A DNA stretch of 58,953 bases, taken from positions 1-58,953 of the forward strand of contig DXGR01000072.1 of assembly GCA_019113825.1 (NCBI GenBank). Reading direction: 5' to 3'. Below, piece by piece: positions 7,823-16,805 of the stretch; position 1 is the stretch's first letter; every line of letters starts with the position of its first letter. The DNA is from Candidatus Stackebrandtia excrementipullorum. GTDB taxonomy: Bacteria > Actinomycetota > Actinomycetes > Mycobacteriales > Micromonosporaceae. Made by a program: the position numbers and the translations under genes. The notes beneath the pieces are model-generated. The model did no database searches. It saw only the letters and a list, made by a program, of their open reading frames with translations, and had not been told where the DNA came from.

Positions 7823-10224
7823 GCTCACGGTCCTGCGTCCAGCCCGACTGCACGGGACGCTACGGTCCCGAAGGCTACTGCGAAGAATGCGGGAACCGCG
7901 AAACCGTGCCCGCTTCCGGCACCGGGACCACGGCTCCCCCGTCGCAGCGATCGAACGATTCAGCCGGTGCCCCCGTTCAGACGGGTGCAGGGCAGTCGCA
8001 GGCGACGGGCGTTCCTTCACCTCACCCCGCCGATCCGGCCAACAGCTTTGCGCCGCAACCCGGCGCGGTCGTCTCCGTCGACACTCGAGCGGGGACCATC
8101 TCAACGCAGGGCACGTCGTCACCGCCGAGCCAACTCTCCCGAGGGCCGGGAACGCAACCGGTCACCGGCTCGACGCGATCACGGTTCGGTGGCGGCATGC
8201 AGGACATTCCACCGGTGCCCGTCCGCAACCCGTCCGAAGCGGTGCTTCGTGACCCGCAGGTTCCCGAGCACAAACGCTTCTGCAGCCAGTGCGGTACCCA
8301 GGTCGGACGCCGCGGTGTAGACGGCCAAACGGGCCGAGCACAGGGGTTTTGTCCACAATGTCGCAATCGGTTTTCGTTCGTCCCAAGCCTTCAACCCGGA
8401 GACATGGTCGCCGGCCGCTACGAAATCCTCGGGGCCATGGCCCACGGTGGTCTCGGGTGGATCTATCTGGCACGCGACCAGAACATCGGCGACGACGTGG
8501 CCGAACGATGGGTGGTCCTCAAAGGCCTCATCGATACCAGTGACCCGGACGCAATCGAAGCCGCCATTGCGGAACGACGCTTTCTTGCTGCTCTGGACCA
8601 CCCCAACATCGTTCAGATTTACGATTTCGTACGGCATCCGGACCCGCGCACCAACGAACCGTTGAACTACATCGTCATGGAGTACATCCCAGGACGATCG
8701 CTCCGCGACCTCCGCCGAAACGCCACCGACGAGTTCGGTAAACCGGTACCGCTACCGTTGGTTCAGGTCCTCACCTACGTGGCCGAGATTCTTCCCGCCA
8801 TGGGGTACCTGCACCAGCAGGGCCTGCTGTACTGCGACTTCAAGCCCGACAACGTCATTCACGTCGAATCCTGGCTGAAACTGATCGACCTGGGCGCCGT
8901 CCGACGCATAGACGACACCGAATCTGCAATCTTCGGCACTCCCGGATACGCAGTCAGTGACGACGAGATCATCAACCACGGGCCGTCGATCACGTCGGAC
9001 CTTTACACGGTCGCACGGTCCATGGCCGTTCTCGCATTTGAATTCCACGGGTTCAGCACCGAGTTCCGTAATCAGCTGCCGAGCGCCCACAACGAGCCTC
9101 TCCTGGCGCGGTACGACTCGTTCTACCGTCTACTGCTGCGCGCCACCCACCCCGCTCCTGCACAACGGTTCGCCACCGCGGAGGAGATGCTCGAACAGCT
9201 CAACGGCGTCAAGCAGGAAGTCCAGTCGGTCGAATCGGGGCACCCGCAGGGGGCCGCGTCCGCATTGTTCACCGTCGAGCAACGCGCTTTCGCCGTCCCC
9301 GACTCCACCACCGGCGACTTCGGCCGACCACACGGCCCCGACATAGCCCAGGCACTACCGATTCCACTCGTCGACGGCAACGACCCCAATGCGGGTTTCC
9401 TGGCGACACTGTCGTCCACCACCCCGATCGAACTGCTTCACGAGCTCTCCGGTGCCCCGTCGGAAAGCCCCGAAATCCGATTGCGTCGAATCCGCACCAA
9501 CCTCGCCTACGGCAATCTACGTGCCGCCGCTATCAACCTCGACCAATATGCGGGAACCGTCGAAGGCAGCACCGATTGGCGTATCACCTGGTGGCGCGGC
9601 ATCATCTCGCTGCTCCGGGAGGAGTACGCCGACGCCTGTAGCGCCTTCGACTGGGTTTACAGTCACCTCCCTGGCGAGATCGCACCACGACTGGCCCTGG
9701 CAGCGGCATGCGAACTGTCGGGAGACACGACCGCCGCGTTGGGCTACTACACACGCATCTGGCAAACCGACCGCCGGTATCCGGCGGCCGCGTTCGGGCA
9801 GGCACGGCTGCTGGCTCTATCCGGCAATCCCGGCCAGGCCATCGACGTCCTGGACTCGATACCGGCGTCGTCAAGCCATCACACGACCGCCCAGGTGAGC
9901 GTCGTGGGGCTCCTTCTCGGTTCAGGACACCCGCCGACTCTGGACCGACTGCGCAACGCCGCCGACCGCATCAGCGGTCTTGACCTGGCCACCGAACGTC
10001 GGCTTCTGTTCGCCGCCCGTATCCTTCTGGGTTGCCTGGATCGCATCACCGACGAAGGCCCCCAACCGGGTGCGGTCCTCCTTGGGCATGCGCTTGACGA
10101 GAAATCGCTGCGGCTGGGATTGGAACACACTTATCGGGAACTCGCCCGGACCAGCTCCGGCACGACCGAGCGGATCGCATACATCGACCGCGCCAACGAC
10201 ATCCGACCCTGGACGGTGACATGA
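7819..10224 (+). CDS. pknG: PknG-like serine/threonine protein kinase with added N-terminal zinc ribbon
   Basis: An 801-aa soluble kinase. In order: a zinc-ribbon-like Cys4 (C6, C11, C21, C24), a Ser/Pro/Gln-rich linker, the PknG lead-in (SRFGGG, 121-126), a rubredoxin-like site (C155, C158, C178, C181), the kinase domain (about 195-450) and a TPR tail (about 500-790). Kinase residues: glycine loop 205-213, ATP-binding K235, and catalytic D340 in CDFKPDN. The Arg usual before this Asp is absent (non-RD), as in M. tuberculosis PknG, and the metal motif is DLG (357-359) instead of DFG, also as in PknG. The rubredoxin site gates activity by redox in PknG. An AAAGGAG precedes the start, which overlaps the previous stop. 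Confidence 0.95.
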   Translation: MSSRSCVQPDCTGRYGPEGYCEECGNRETVPASGTGTTAPPSQRSNDSAGAPVQTGAGQSQATGVPSPHPADPANSFAPQPGAVVSVDTRAGTISTQGTSSPPSQLSRGPGTQPVTGSTRSRFGGGMQDIPPVPVRNPSEAVLRDPQVPEHKRFCSQCGTQVGRRGVDGQTGRAQGFCPQCRNRFSFVPSLQPGDMVAGRYEILGAMAHGGLGWIYLARDQNIGDDVAERWVVLKGLIDTSDPDAIEAAIAERRFLAALDHPNIVQIYDFVRHPDPRTNEPLNYIVMEYIPGRSLRDLRRNATDEFGKPVPLPLVQVLTYVAEILPAMGYLHQQGLLYCDFKPDNVIHVESWLKLIDLGAVRRIDDTESAIFGTPGYAVSDDEIINHGPSITSDLYTVARSMAVLAFEFHGFSTEFRNQLPSAHNEPLLARYDSFYRLLLRATHPAPAQRFATAEEMLEQLNGVKQEVQSVESGHPQGAASALFTVEQRAFAVPDSTTGDFGRPHGPDIAQALPIPLVDGNDPNAGFLATLSSTTPIELLHELSGAPSESPEIRLRRIRTNLAYGNLRAAAINLDQYAGTVEGSTDWRITWWRGIISLLREEYADACSAFDWVYSHLPGEIAPRLALAAACELSGDTTAALGYYTRIWQTDRRYPAAAFGQARLLALSGNPGQAIDVLDSIPASSSHHTTAQVSVVGLLLGSGHPPTLDRLRNAADRISGLDLATERRLLFAARILLGCLDRITDEGPQPGAVLLGHALDEKSLRLGLEHTYRELARTSSGTTERIAYIDRANDIRPWTVT

Positions 10225-11231
10225 ACGCCACGACCGAATCGCTGAAATGTCCGGTGTGTGGTGAACCGGCCGAGCCCGGGCACCTGGGCTGCGAAGCTTG
10301 CGGCGCAGACCTGCACGCACCGGTTTCCGATTCGGGCCACTGGCTCTCCTCCACCGCACCGAAGACGCCCTGCACCGAATGCGGTGGTGACGACTTCGGC
10401 CGACAGGGCTACTGCACGAGCTGCGGCAAACGTCGGACACGAACCAGTGATCGCACCGAGCTGGACCTGTCGACCATCGCCGCCGCGACCGATTTCGGCA
10501 AGCGGCACAGTTACAACCAAGATGCCATGGCCATCGGACGACTCCAGAAGGTCACCGCCGGGCTCGTGTGCGACGGCGTGTCGTCGTCCACGTTCTCCGA
10601 GTTGGCGGCATTGGACGCGGTCGAAGCAGGAATAGCCACCACGCTCGCGGCCTTGGCCGACGGCAGGACGGTCGAACAGGCCGCCATGGCCGCAGTGCAG
10701 GAGGCTCAGCGGGCCGCAGCGGCAGCCGGCCGACCGCACCCCGACAATCCCCCCAGCTGCACCTATGTCGGTGCCATCCTCTCCGAAAACGGCATCCACA
10801 TCACCTGGATCGGAGACTCTCGCGCTTACTGGGTCACCAAGGACCGCGCATACTGTCTCACCGTCGACGACACCCACACCGGTCGTCTGGCCGCTATGAA
10901 CGTTCCAAGTAACGACGAGCGATACCACACCCCGTACGCCAATGCTCTCCTGTGCTGGCTCGGCGCCGATGCCCCCGAGCTGGAACCCAACATGCGCCTC
11001 ATCACGCCAGACGAACCGGGCCTGCTCGTCATCTGCAGCGACGGACTGTCGGGGTATTTGGAAACCGACGATCAACTCGCTCACATCATCGACCCCGCTC
11101 TCTCACACGCCGGCATCGCCACGGCGTTGACGGAATGGGCACGTCGGCGCGGTGGCCGCGACAACATCAGTGTCGTCGTCGCCGCGTACCCACCGGTGCC
11201 AATGGACGATCGGAAGGGATCGAACTCATGA
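10221..11231 (+). CDS. PP2C-family Ser/Thr phosphatase with double N-terminal zinc ribbon
   Basis: A 336-aa protein. Two zinc ribbons come first: C10, C13, C24, C27, and C51, C54, C65, C68. The second (CTECGGDDFGRQGYCTSCG) closely resembles the N-terminal ribbon of the neighbouring PknG. The PP2C domain covers about 80-330 with its metal-binding motifs: TDFGKRHSYNQDAMA, GLVCDGVSSS, WIGDSRAYW, VICSDGLSGYL and GGRDNISVVV. It has no membrane segment, so it acts in the cytoplasm, probably removing phosphates placed by the PknG encoded upstream. The start and stop both overlap neighbours by 4 bases (ATGA), which implies translational coupling. Confidence 0.94.
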   Translation: MNATTESLKCPVCGEPAEPGHLGCEACGADLHAPVSDSGHWLSSTAPKTPCTECGGDDFGRQGYCTSCGKRRTRTSDRTELDLSTIAAATDFGKRHSYNQDAMAIGRLQKVTAGLVCDGVSSSTFSELAALDAVEAGIATTLAALADGRTVEQAAMAAVQEAQRAAAAAGRPHPDNPPSCTYVGAILSENGIHITWIGDSRAYWVTKDRAYCLTVDDTHTGRLAAMNVPSNDERYHTPYANALLCWLGADAPELEPNMRLITPDEPGLLVICSDGLSGYLETDDQLAHIIDPALSHAGIATALTEWARRRGGRDNISVVVAAYPPVPMDDRKGSNS

Positions 11232-12523
11232 CGGATTCCGGCTTCCACATCGACGTCGACCACAACGAGTTCATGGGTGTCGGAGACACCGTTGTCGACG
11301 CGATTGTGACCATCACGGCAGGTAAAGACGCCGCACCGCCGGCTCTCGGTCGGCAAGCCGGTCTAGCTCAGGTCATCATGATCGATTCGTCCGGATCGAT
11401 GATGGGATCGCGCATAGCCGAAGCCAAACGCGCCACCCGTGAACTCGTCCAGAATCTTCCCGACGGCACACGGTTCGCCGTGGTGAGCGGGGCGGCGACC
11501 GCCCTCATGGTCTACCCGGACACCGAAACCACCGCGATCGCCGATGCCCAGACGCGTGCCGAAGCAGCCCGCGCGGTCGACCGTCTTCAAGCCGGTGGCG
11601 GCACGGCCATGAGCACGTGGCTCACGTTGGCCAACAAGGTTTTCGCCGACACCGAAGCCGAGATTCGTCACGGCCTGCTGCTGACCGACGGGTTCAATCA
11701 ACACGAAACATCCGAAACGTTGCAGGCGGCCCTAGACGAATGCCAGGGCCGGTTCGTGTGCGACGCCTGCGGTATCGGCGAGGACTGGGACGGCAGCGAG
11801 ATACGTCTCATCGCCGATCGTCTGTTGGGCACCGCATCGGGCCTGCCGGACCAGTCCGAATGGGCCGACGGCTTCAGCAGAATTTCACGTGAGGCCGCCA
11901 CCAAGACGGTCGGCGACCTCACCATGCGCGTGTTCACTCCGGCGCGTAACGACATTCGGTTCATCAAACAAATGAACCCCAGCATCGTCGACCTCACCAG
12001 CCGCCGCACCGAACTGGACGACAAGACCGGTGATTACCCGACGGGGGCATGGGGCGCCGAAAGCCGCGAGTTCCACATCCGCGTCGATGTTCCCCCCATT
12101 CAGGAAAACGACGACCGTCTCGCGGCCCGCATCAGCATCCTGTCCGGCGACATCGAGCTCACGCGCGGAATGATCACCGCACGTTGGTCCGGAGACACCA
12201 TGCTGTCCACCAAACTCAACCACAAGGTGGCTCATTACACAGGTCAGGCCGAATTGGCTTCGGCCATTCAGGAAGGCGTGGCCGCTGCCAAGGCGGGAGA
12301 GGCACACGTCGCCACCGAACGCCTGGGTAAAGCCATGCGGTTGGCCACCGAGTCCGGTAACGACCGAACGGCGCGTCTACTGGCGAAAGTCGTCGACGTC
12401 GACCCCGACACCGGCCGAGTCGCCATGAAAAACCAGGTACGAAGCGTCGACCTGGAGATGGCCGACGTCGAATCGGTGAAGACCATCACGGTGCGCCGCC
12501 GACCCGCCGGGAACGAGTCATGA
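11228..12523 (+). CDS. VWA-domain protein of the kinase/phosphatase operon
   Basis: A 431-aa protein from ATG 11228, overlapping the PP2C stop. The von Willebrand A domain (about 45-220) has an intact metal-ion site: D53, S55 and S57 in DSSGS, a Thr in GGGTAMS, and Asp in LTDGF. The C-terminal half is beta- then helix-rich and not recognised. A CDACGIG stretch falls at the last VWA strand. VWA proteins with a kinase and PP2C recall the TerY-type phosphorylation triads described for tellurium-resistance-linked systems; there the VWA protein acts as a metal-dependent scaffold or switch. No ter genes are present here, so only the architecture is shared. Confidence 0.9.
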   Translation: MTDSGFHIDVDHNEFMGVGDTVVDAIVTITAGKDAAPPALGRQAGLAQVIMIDSSGSMMGSRIAEAKRATRELVQNLPDGTRFAVVSGAATALMVYPDTETTAIADAQTRAEAARAVDRLQAGGGTAMSTWLTLANKVFADTEAEIRHGLLLTDGFNQHETSETLQAALDECQGRFVCDACGIGEDWDGSEIRLIADRLLGTASGLPDQSEWADGFSRISREAATKTVGDLTMRVFTPARNDIRFIKQMNPSIVDLTSRRTELDDKTGDYPTGAWGAESREFHIRVDVPPIQENDDRLAARISILSGDIELTRGMITARWSGDTMLSTKLNHKVAHYTGQAELASAIQEGVAAAKAGEAHVATERLGKAMRLATESGNDRTARLLAKVVDVDPDTGRVAMKNQVRSVDLEMADVESVKTITVRRRPAGNES

Positions 12524-13242
12524 GCGCCTGCCCCAACGGCCATGAGGTCGATGACGGTGCCCCCTACTGTGACGAGTGCGGGGCCCGGACTTCGGGAGGA
12601 CCGGTCTCGGGCGCTGTGTCGCCTCCACCGCGTTCCTGGTTGTGCCGACCGTGCCACACCACCCAAAGTCACAGCCGGTTTTGTGAAGCATGCGGAGAAC
12701 CCAACCCGGATCATCCCGATTTCGTGGGCACGGACATCGGTTCCCGGTCTTACCCGCCGGTCGAAGAGGACAAGGAAGCCGACGGCGAGTCCGCCGTGCC
12801 GGTTTCCGCCTCTGGCCAAGAGGTAAAAGAGAACACCGCCGCGTGGACGTTGACGGCGGCCGCCGACCGCGACTACTTCGACCGGGTCCAGGGCTACGCG
12901 GGACCGGACGCCTCGGCGATCCAGTTCCCCGTCGTCTATCCCCCGCGCCGGTTCGAGCTGACCGGTACGCAGCTTTTCATTGGAAGGCGCAGCCGTAGCC
13001 GCGGTATCGACCCCGACATCGACCTTTCGAGTGCGCCTTTGGATCCCGGCGTTTCCCACTCGCACGCGGCCGTGGTCGCCACCGACGACGGCGGTTGGGC
13101 CGTCGTAGACGTCGGTTCCTCGAACGGCACTTATCTCAACGACTCCACCGAACCGATCACTCAGGGGACCGCGTACCCGCTCGCCGACGGCGACCGTATT
13201 CTGCTCGGAGCGTGGACACGGTTGACGGTCAACCGAACCTGA
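12520..13242 (+). CDS. FHA-domain protein with double N-terminal zinc ribbon
   Basis: A 240-aa protein, last in the operon. The N-terminus carries two zinc-ribbon modules: C4, H8 or nearby, C17, C20; then C42, C45, C55, C58. An acidic Ser-rich linker (about 65-115) follows, then an FHA domain (about 140-238). The phosphothreonine-binding residues are intact: G155-R156, S179 with H182, and S201-N202 in SSNGTYLN. FHA domains bind phosphothreonine; in mycobacteria the FHA protein GarA is the main PknG target, but this protein lacks the GarA ETTS-type N-terminal motif. It probably reads phosphorylation made by the upstream kinase. A strong terminator follows. Confidence 0.93.
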   Translation: MSACPNGHEVDDGAPYCDECGARTSGGPVSGAVSPPPRSWLCRPCHTTQSHSRFCEACGEPNPDHPDFVGTDIGSRSYPPVEEDKEADGESAVPVSASGQEVKENTAAWTLTAAADRDYFDRVQGYAGPDASAIQFPVVYPPRRFELTGTQLFIGRRSRSRGIDPDIDLSSAPLDPGVSHSHAAVVATDDGGWAVVDVGSSNGTYLNDSTEPITQGTAYPLADGDRILLGAWTRLTVNRT

Positions 13243-13254
13243 GCGACTCGTGAA

Positions 13255-13300
13255 GAACCGGCGGCGACACCCCTGTCGCAGGCGGTGTTGCCGCCGGTTC
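13255..13300. terminator. Bidirectional terminator between FHA gene and nrdJ
   Basis: A 17-bp stem (13255-13271 with 13284-13300, one G-T pair) with a 12-base loop lies between the convergent FHA gene and nrdJ. It closes the glnX-to-FHA transcription unit and probably nrdJ as well. Confidence 0.85.
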
Positions 13301-13310
13301 TCATGATCGG

Positions 13311-16148
13311 CTAACTGCAGCCGCTGGTCGAACCACAGCCCTCACATACGTAGCAGCTTCCCGCAGGCCGCATCTTTGTGCCGCAGGTCATGCACAACGG
13401 GGCGTCCGCGGCCTTGCCCTGCACTCGCTCAAGAAGCTCCGTCGACGAACCGACAACCTGTGGAGACTCCTCCACGAGCTTTTCCACCAGCTTCTCGATC
13501 GGCGCCGAGGCCGCCAGCGCCGCAAAGTCGATTTCGTCCTCCCCCGAGTGGACCGAGGCCGGGTCCTCGCCGCGTACCTCGGCGGCGCGCTCGGCGGCGG
13601 TCAAGATCCCCAGATCCGCACGAGTTTGATACGGCAGGTAATCGAGCGCCAACCGCCGGAACAGGTAGTCCACGACCGACGTCGACATGCGAATGTCCGG
13701 GTCGTCGGTCATGCCTGCCGGCTCGAAACGCATGTTCGTGAACTTCTCGACGTACTTCTCCAACGGAACGCCGTACTGAAGAGCGATCGAGATGGCCACG
13801 GAAAACGCGTCCATGATCCCCGCGAGGGTCGATCCCTGTTTCGACATCTTGAAGAAGACCTCGCCAAGGCCGTTGTCCGGGTAGGAGGACGCCGTCATGT
13901 AGCCTTCCGCGCCGGCGACAGAGAACGACACCGTCTGGCTTGGACGCTTCTTGGGCAACCGCTTACGAACCGGCCGGTGTTCGGCCACTTCCGGGGCGGC
14001 CTTCTCCTCGGCCTTTTTCGCCACCGACAGCGGCTGGCCGACCTTGCAGTTGTCCCGGTAGACGGCGAGCGCCTTCAAACCGAGCTTCCATCCTTCGAAG
14101 TAAATCTGCTCGAAATCTTCGACGGTGGCGCTCTCGGGGACGTTGACGGTCTTGGAGATGGCCCCGCTGACCCACGGTTGGGCCGCAGCCATCATCCGCA
14201 CGTGTCCCATCGCCGAGATGGACCGCTCCCCCATCGCGCAGTCGAACACCGGGTAGTGCTCCGTCCGTAGCCCGGGAGCGTCCACGACGTGACCGTGCTC
14301 GGCGATATACTCGACGATCGCCTCGATCGTTTCCTGGGCGTACCCCAAAGTCTCCAACGCCCGCGGCACCGTCTGGTTGACGATCTGCATCGAGCCGCCG
14401 CCGACGAGTTTCTTGAACTTGACCAGCGCCAGGTCCGGTTCGATGCCCGTGGTGTCACAGTCCATCATGAATCCGATGGTCCCCGTCGGCGCGATCACGG
14501 AGGCCTGCGCATTGCGCCAACCGTTTTCCTCGCCGAGCGCGTTGCCGCGTTTCCATTCGCGTGCAGCGTGAGCAAGTATCGACTTTGCCATCGGGCTCGA
14601 CGTCGCAACATCGTCCACAGCAGCCGCGTGCTTACGCATCACCCGTTGGTGGTCCTCGGCGTTGAGCGCATAACCGGCATACGGGCCCACAATGCCCGCG
14701 ATCTCGGCGGACCGTCGATACGACGCACCGGTCATGACCGCGGTGATGGCCCCGGCCAGTGCACGGCCGTCCTCGGAGTCGTAGGCCATACCCGAAGCCA
14801 TGAGAAGCGCGCCGAGGTTGGCGTACCCTATGCCGAGCTGTCGGAAGTCACGGGTGGTTCGCCCGATCTTTTCGGTGGGGAAGTCGGCGAAGGATATCGA
14901 TATCTCCATCGCGGTGATAACGAATTCAACGGCCTTGATGAACTTCTCGATGGCGAAACCACCGTCGGCTTCAAGGAACTTCATCAGGTTCAGCGACGCC
15001 AGGTTGCACGAGGAGTTGTCCAGGTGCAGATATTCGGAGCACGGGTTACTGGCGGTGATCCTTCCGGTTTGCGGCGAGGTGTGCCAGTCGTTGATCGTGT
15101 CGTCGTACTGAATTCCGGGGTCGGCGCACCCCCAGGCCGCCTGCGCCATCTTACGGAACAGAGCCTTGGCGTCCACGCGCTCGATCTCACGACCGTCCTG
15201 GCGGGCCCGAAGCGGGAAATCCGTTCCCCGTTCCACCGCGGTCATGAACTCGTCGGTGACTCGAACGGAGTTGTTGGCGTTCTGGTACTGGACCGAGACG
15301 ATGTCCTTCCCGCCGAGGTCCATATCGAATCCTGCGTCACGTAGGGCTCGAATCTTGTCCTCTTCGCGTGCCTTGGTGTCGATGAACTCCTCGATGTCGG
15401 GGTGATCCACATCGAGAATGACCATTTTTGCAGCCCGACGGGTGGCGCCACCGGACTTGATGGTGCCCGCCGAGGCGTCGGCCCCCCGCATGAAGCTGAC
15501 CGGTCCCGACGCATTACCGCCAGAGGAGAGCAGTTCCTTCGACGAACGGATGTTGGACAGGTTGACTCCGGAGCCGGACCCACCCTTGAAAATGAGTCCC
15601 TCCTCCTTGTACCACTCCAGAATGGAATCCATGGAGTCCTGCACACTGAGGATGAAGCACGCCGACACCTGTTGCGGGGACGTTGTTCCGACGTTGAACC
15701 ACACCGGGGAGTTGAAACTGAAGTACTGGTTGAGCAGCAGCCACGCCAGTTCGTCCTCAAATACCTGAGCGTCCTTCGTCGAGTTGAAGTAGCCGCCCTT
15801 CTCACCGGCCTCACGGTAGGTTTTTACAACGCGGTCGATGAGCTGTTTAAGGCTCCACTCGCGTTCATGGGAACCGACCGCACCTCGGAAATACTTCGAG
15901 GTGACGATGTTGGTGGCGTTGACGCTCCAGAAGTCGGGAAATTCGACGCCACGCTGCTCGAAGTTGATCGAGCCGTCGCGCCAGTTTGTCATGATGACGT
16001 CACGCTTCTCCCACGTAACCTCGTCATAAGGGTGTTTACCCTCGGTGGTCCACACCCGCTCCACCACCAAGCCCTTGGGCGCCGATCCGTTCTTTGACCG
16101 CTTGGTGCTCTTCGTCTTTCCCGAAACGGTCTCGGCTGACTCGCTCAT
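13311..16148 (-). CDS. nrdJ: Adenosylcobalamin-dependent (class II) ribonucleotide reductase
   Basis: A 945-aa enzyme that reduces ribonucleotides to deoxyribonucleotides using a B12-generated thiyl radical, so it needs no oxygen. The long actinobacterial NrdJ form is recognisable from the N-terminal WSVNATNIVTSKYF region, the substrate-site Cys in QQVSACFILS, NPCSEYLHLDN and the NLASLN barrel strand. At the C-terminus a Cys cluster (CMTCGTKM, then SCYVCEGCGSTSGCS) provides the redox-active pair that re-reduces the active site and probably a zinc site. It follows nrdR with a gap of 93 bases and is probably controlled from the NrdR boxes upstream of nrdR. Confidence 0.96.
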   Translation of the reverse strand: MSESAETVSGKTKSTKRSKNGSAPKGLVVERVWTTEGKHPYDEVTWEKRDVIMTNWRDGSINFEQRGVEFPDFWSVNATNIVTSKYFRGAVGSHEREWSLKQLIDRVVKTYREAGEKGGYFNSTKDAQVFEDELAWLLLNQYFSFNSPVWFNVGTTSPQQVSACFILSVQDSMDSILEWYKEEGLIFKGGSGSGVNLSNIRSSKELLSSGGNASGPVSFMRGADASAGTIKSGGATRRAAKMVILDVDHPDIEEFIDTKAREEDKIRALRDAGFDMDLGGKDIVSVQYQNANNSVRVTDEFMTAVERGTDFPLRARQDGREIERVDAKALFRKMAQAAWGCADPGIQYDDTINDWHTSPQTGRITASNPCSEYLHLDNSSCNLASLNLMKFLEADGGFAIEKFIKAVEFVITAMEISISFADFPTEKIGRTTRDFRQLGIGYANLGALLMASGMAYDSEDGRALAGAITAVMTGASYRRSAEIAGIVGPYAGYALNAEDHQRVMRKHAAAVDDVATSSPMAKSILAHAAREWKRGNALGEENGWRNAQASVIAPTGTIGFMMDCDTTGIEPDLALVKFKKLVGGGSMQIVNQTVPRALETLGYAQETIEAIVEYIAEHGHVVDAPGLRTEHYPVFDCAMGERSISAMGHVRMMAAAQPWVSGAISKTVNVPESATVEDFEQIYFEGWKLGLKALAVYRDNCKVGQPLSVAKKAEEKAAPEVAEHRPVRKRLPKKRPSQTVSFSVAGAEGYMTASSYPDNGLGEVFFKMSKQGSTLAGIMDAFSVAISIALQYGVPLEKYVEKFTNMRFEPAGMTDDPDIRMSTSVVDYLFRRLALDYLPYQTRADLGILTAAERAAEVRGEDPASVHSGEDEIDFAALAASAPIEKLVEKLVEESPQVVGSSTELLERVQGKAADAPLCMTCGTKMRPAGSCYVCEGCGSTSGCS

Positions 16149-16241
16149 GCTGCTCCCTCTGCGTGTAGCGCCGTCGTCCGCGGCGCCGGACTGTTCTTCT
16201 TGTGGATCACCGGTCGTTGGACCGGTCTGTCCGCCCCGTCG

Positions 16242-16736
16242 TCAGTTTCGTGCGGCCGGTTCGGCAAGCGACGGGAATGATCGGTCGTCGCCCCCGGCGC
16301 TGCGGAGTGCGTCGATTTCAGCGGCGAAGTCGTCAATCGATTCGAAGGATCGGTAGACGCTGGCAAACCGCAGATAAGCGACCTCGTCGAGTTCGCGTAG
16401 TGGTCCAAGAATCGCCAGGCCCACCTCGTTACTGGGAATTTCGGCGATCCCCCGAGACCGGATCTCGTCTTCGACGCGCTTGGCGAGAACGGCCAGTGCA
16501 TCGTCGTCAACGGGTCTCCCCTGACAGGCTTTACGTACACCGCCGGCCACTTTCGTACGGCTGAACGGCTCGGTGACACCACTTCGTTTGACGACGGCCA
16601 GGACGGACTCCTCGACCGTGGTGAACCGCTTGCCACATTCCTGGCATGAGCGTCGGCGACGGATGAGGAGACCGTTTTCGGCTTCTCGGGAGTCGACGAC
16701 CCTCGAGTCGGGATGCTTACAGTATGGGCAACGCAC
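16242..16736 (-). CDS. nrdR: Transcriptional repressor NrdR
   Basis: A 164-aa ATP/dATP-sensing repressor of ribonucleotide reductase genes. The N-terminal zinc ribbon has C3, C6, C31 and C34 (MRCPYC and CQECG), with the basic patch RRRRS in between for DNA contact. The ATP-cone domain covers about 49-139 ([16 protein letters not shown] onward). The family length is normally 150-165, so it is complete. It lies directly upstream of nrdJ on the same strand, the usual actinobacterial arrangement. Two NrdR-box-like sequences lie 70-117 bases upstream of its start, suggesting autoregulation and co-regulation of nrdJ. Confidence 0.96.
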   Translation of the reverse strand: MRCPYCKHPDSRVVDSREAENGLLIRRRRSCQECGKRFTTVEESVLAVVKRSGVTEPFSRTKVAGGVRKACQGRPVDDDALAVLAKRVEDEIRSRGIAEIPSNEVGLAILGPLRELDEVAYLRFASVYRSFESIDDFAAEIDALRSAGGDDRSFPSLAEPAARN

Positions 16737-16805
16737 GATCGTTCGTCTCTCTCCAGCAACTGGTGCGCACTTGCCCGGTTTCGCAAGGCGCTATTTTTTC
16801 GGCAA

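Noticed and set aside
16149-16241. Cobalamin riboswitch ahead of nrdJ
   Set aside because: The 93-base nrdR-nrdJ gap is too short for the full structure and shows no B12-box-like sequence; none is evident ahead of the CobT-like gene either.
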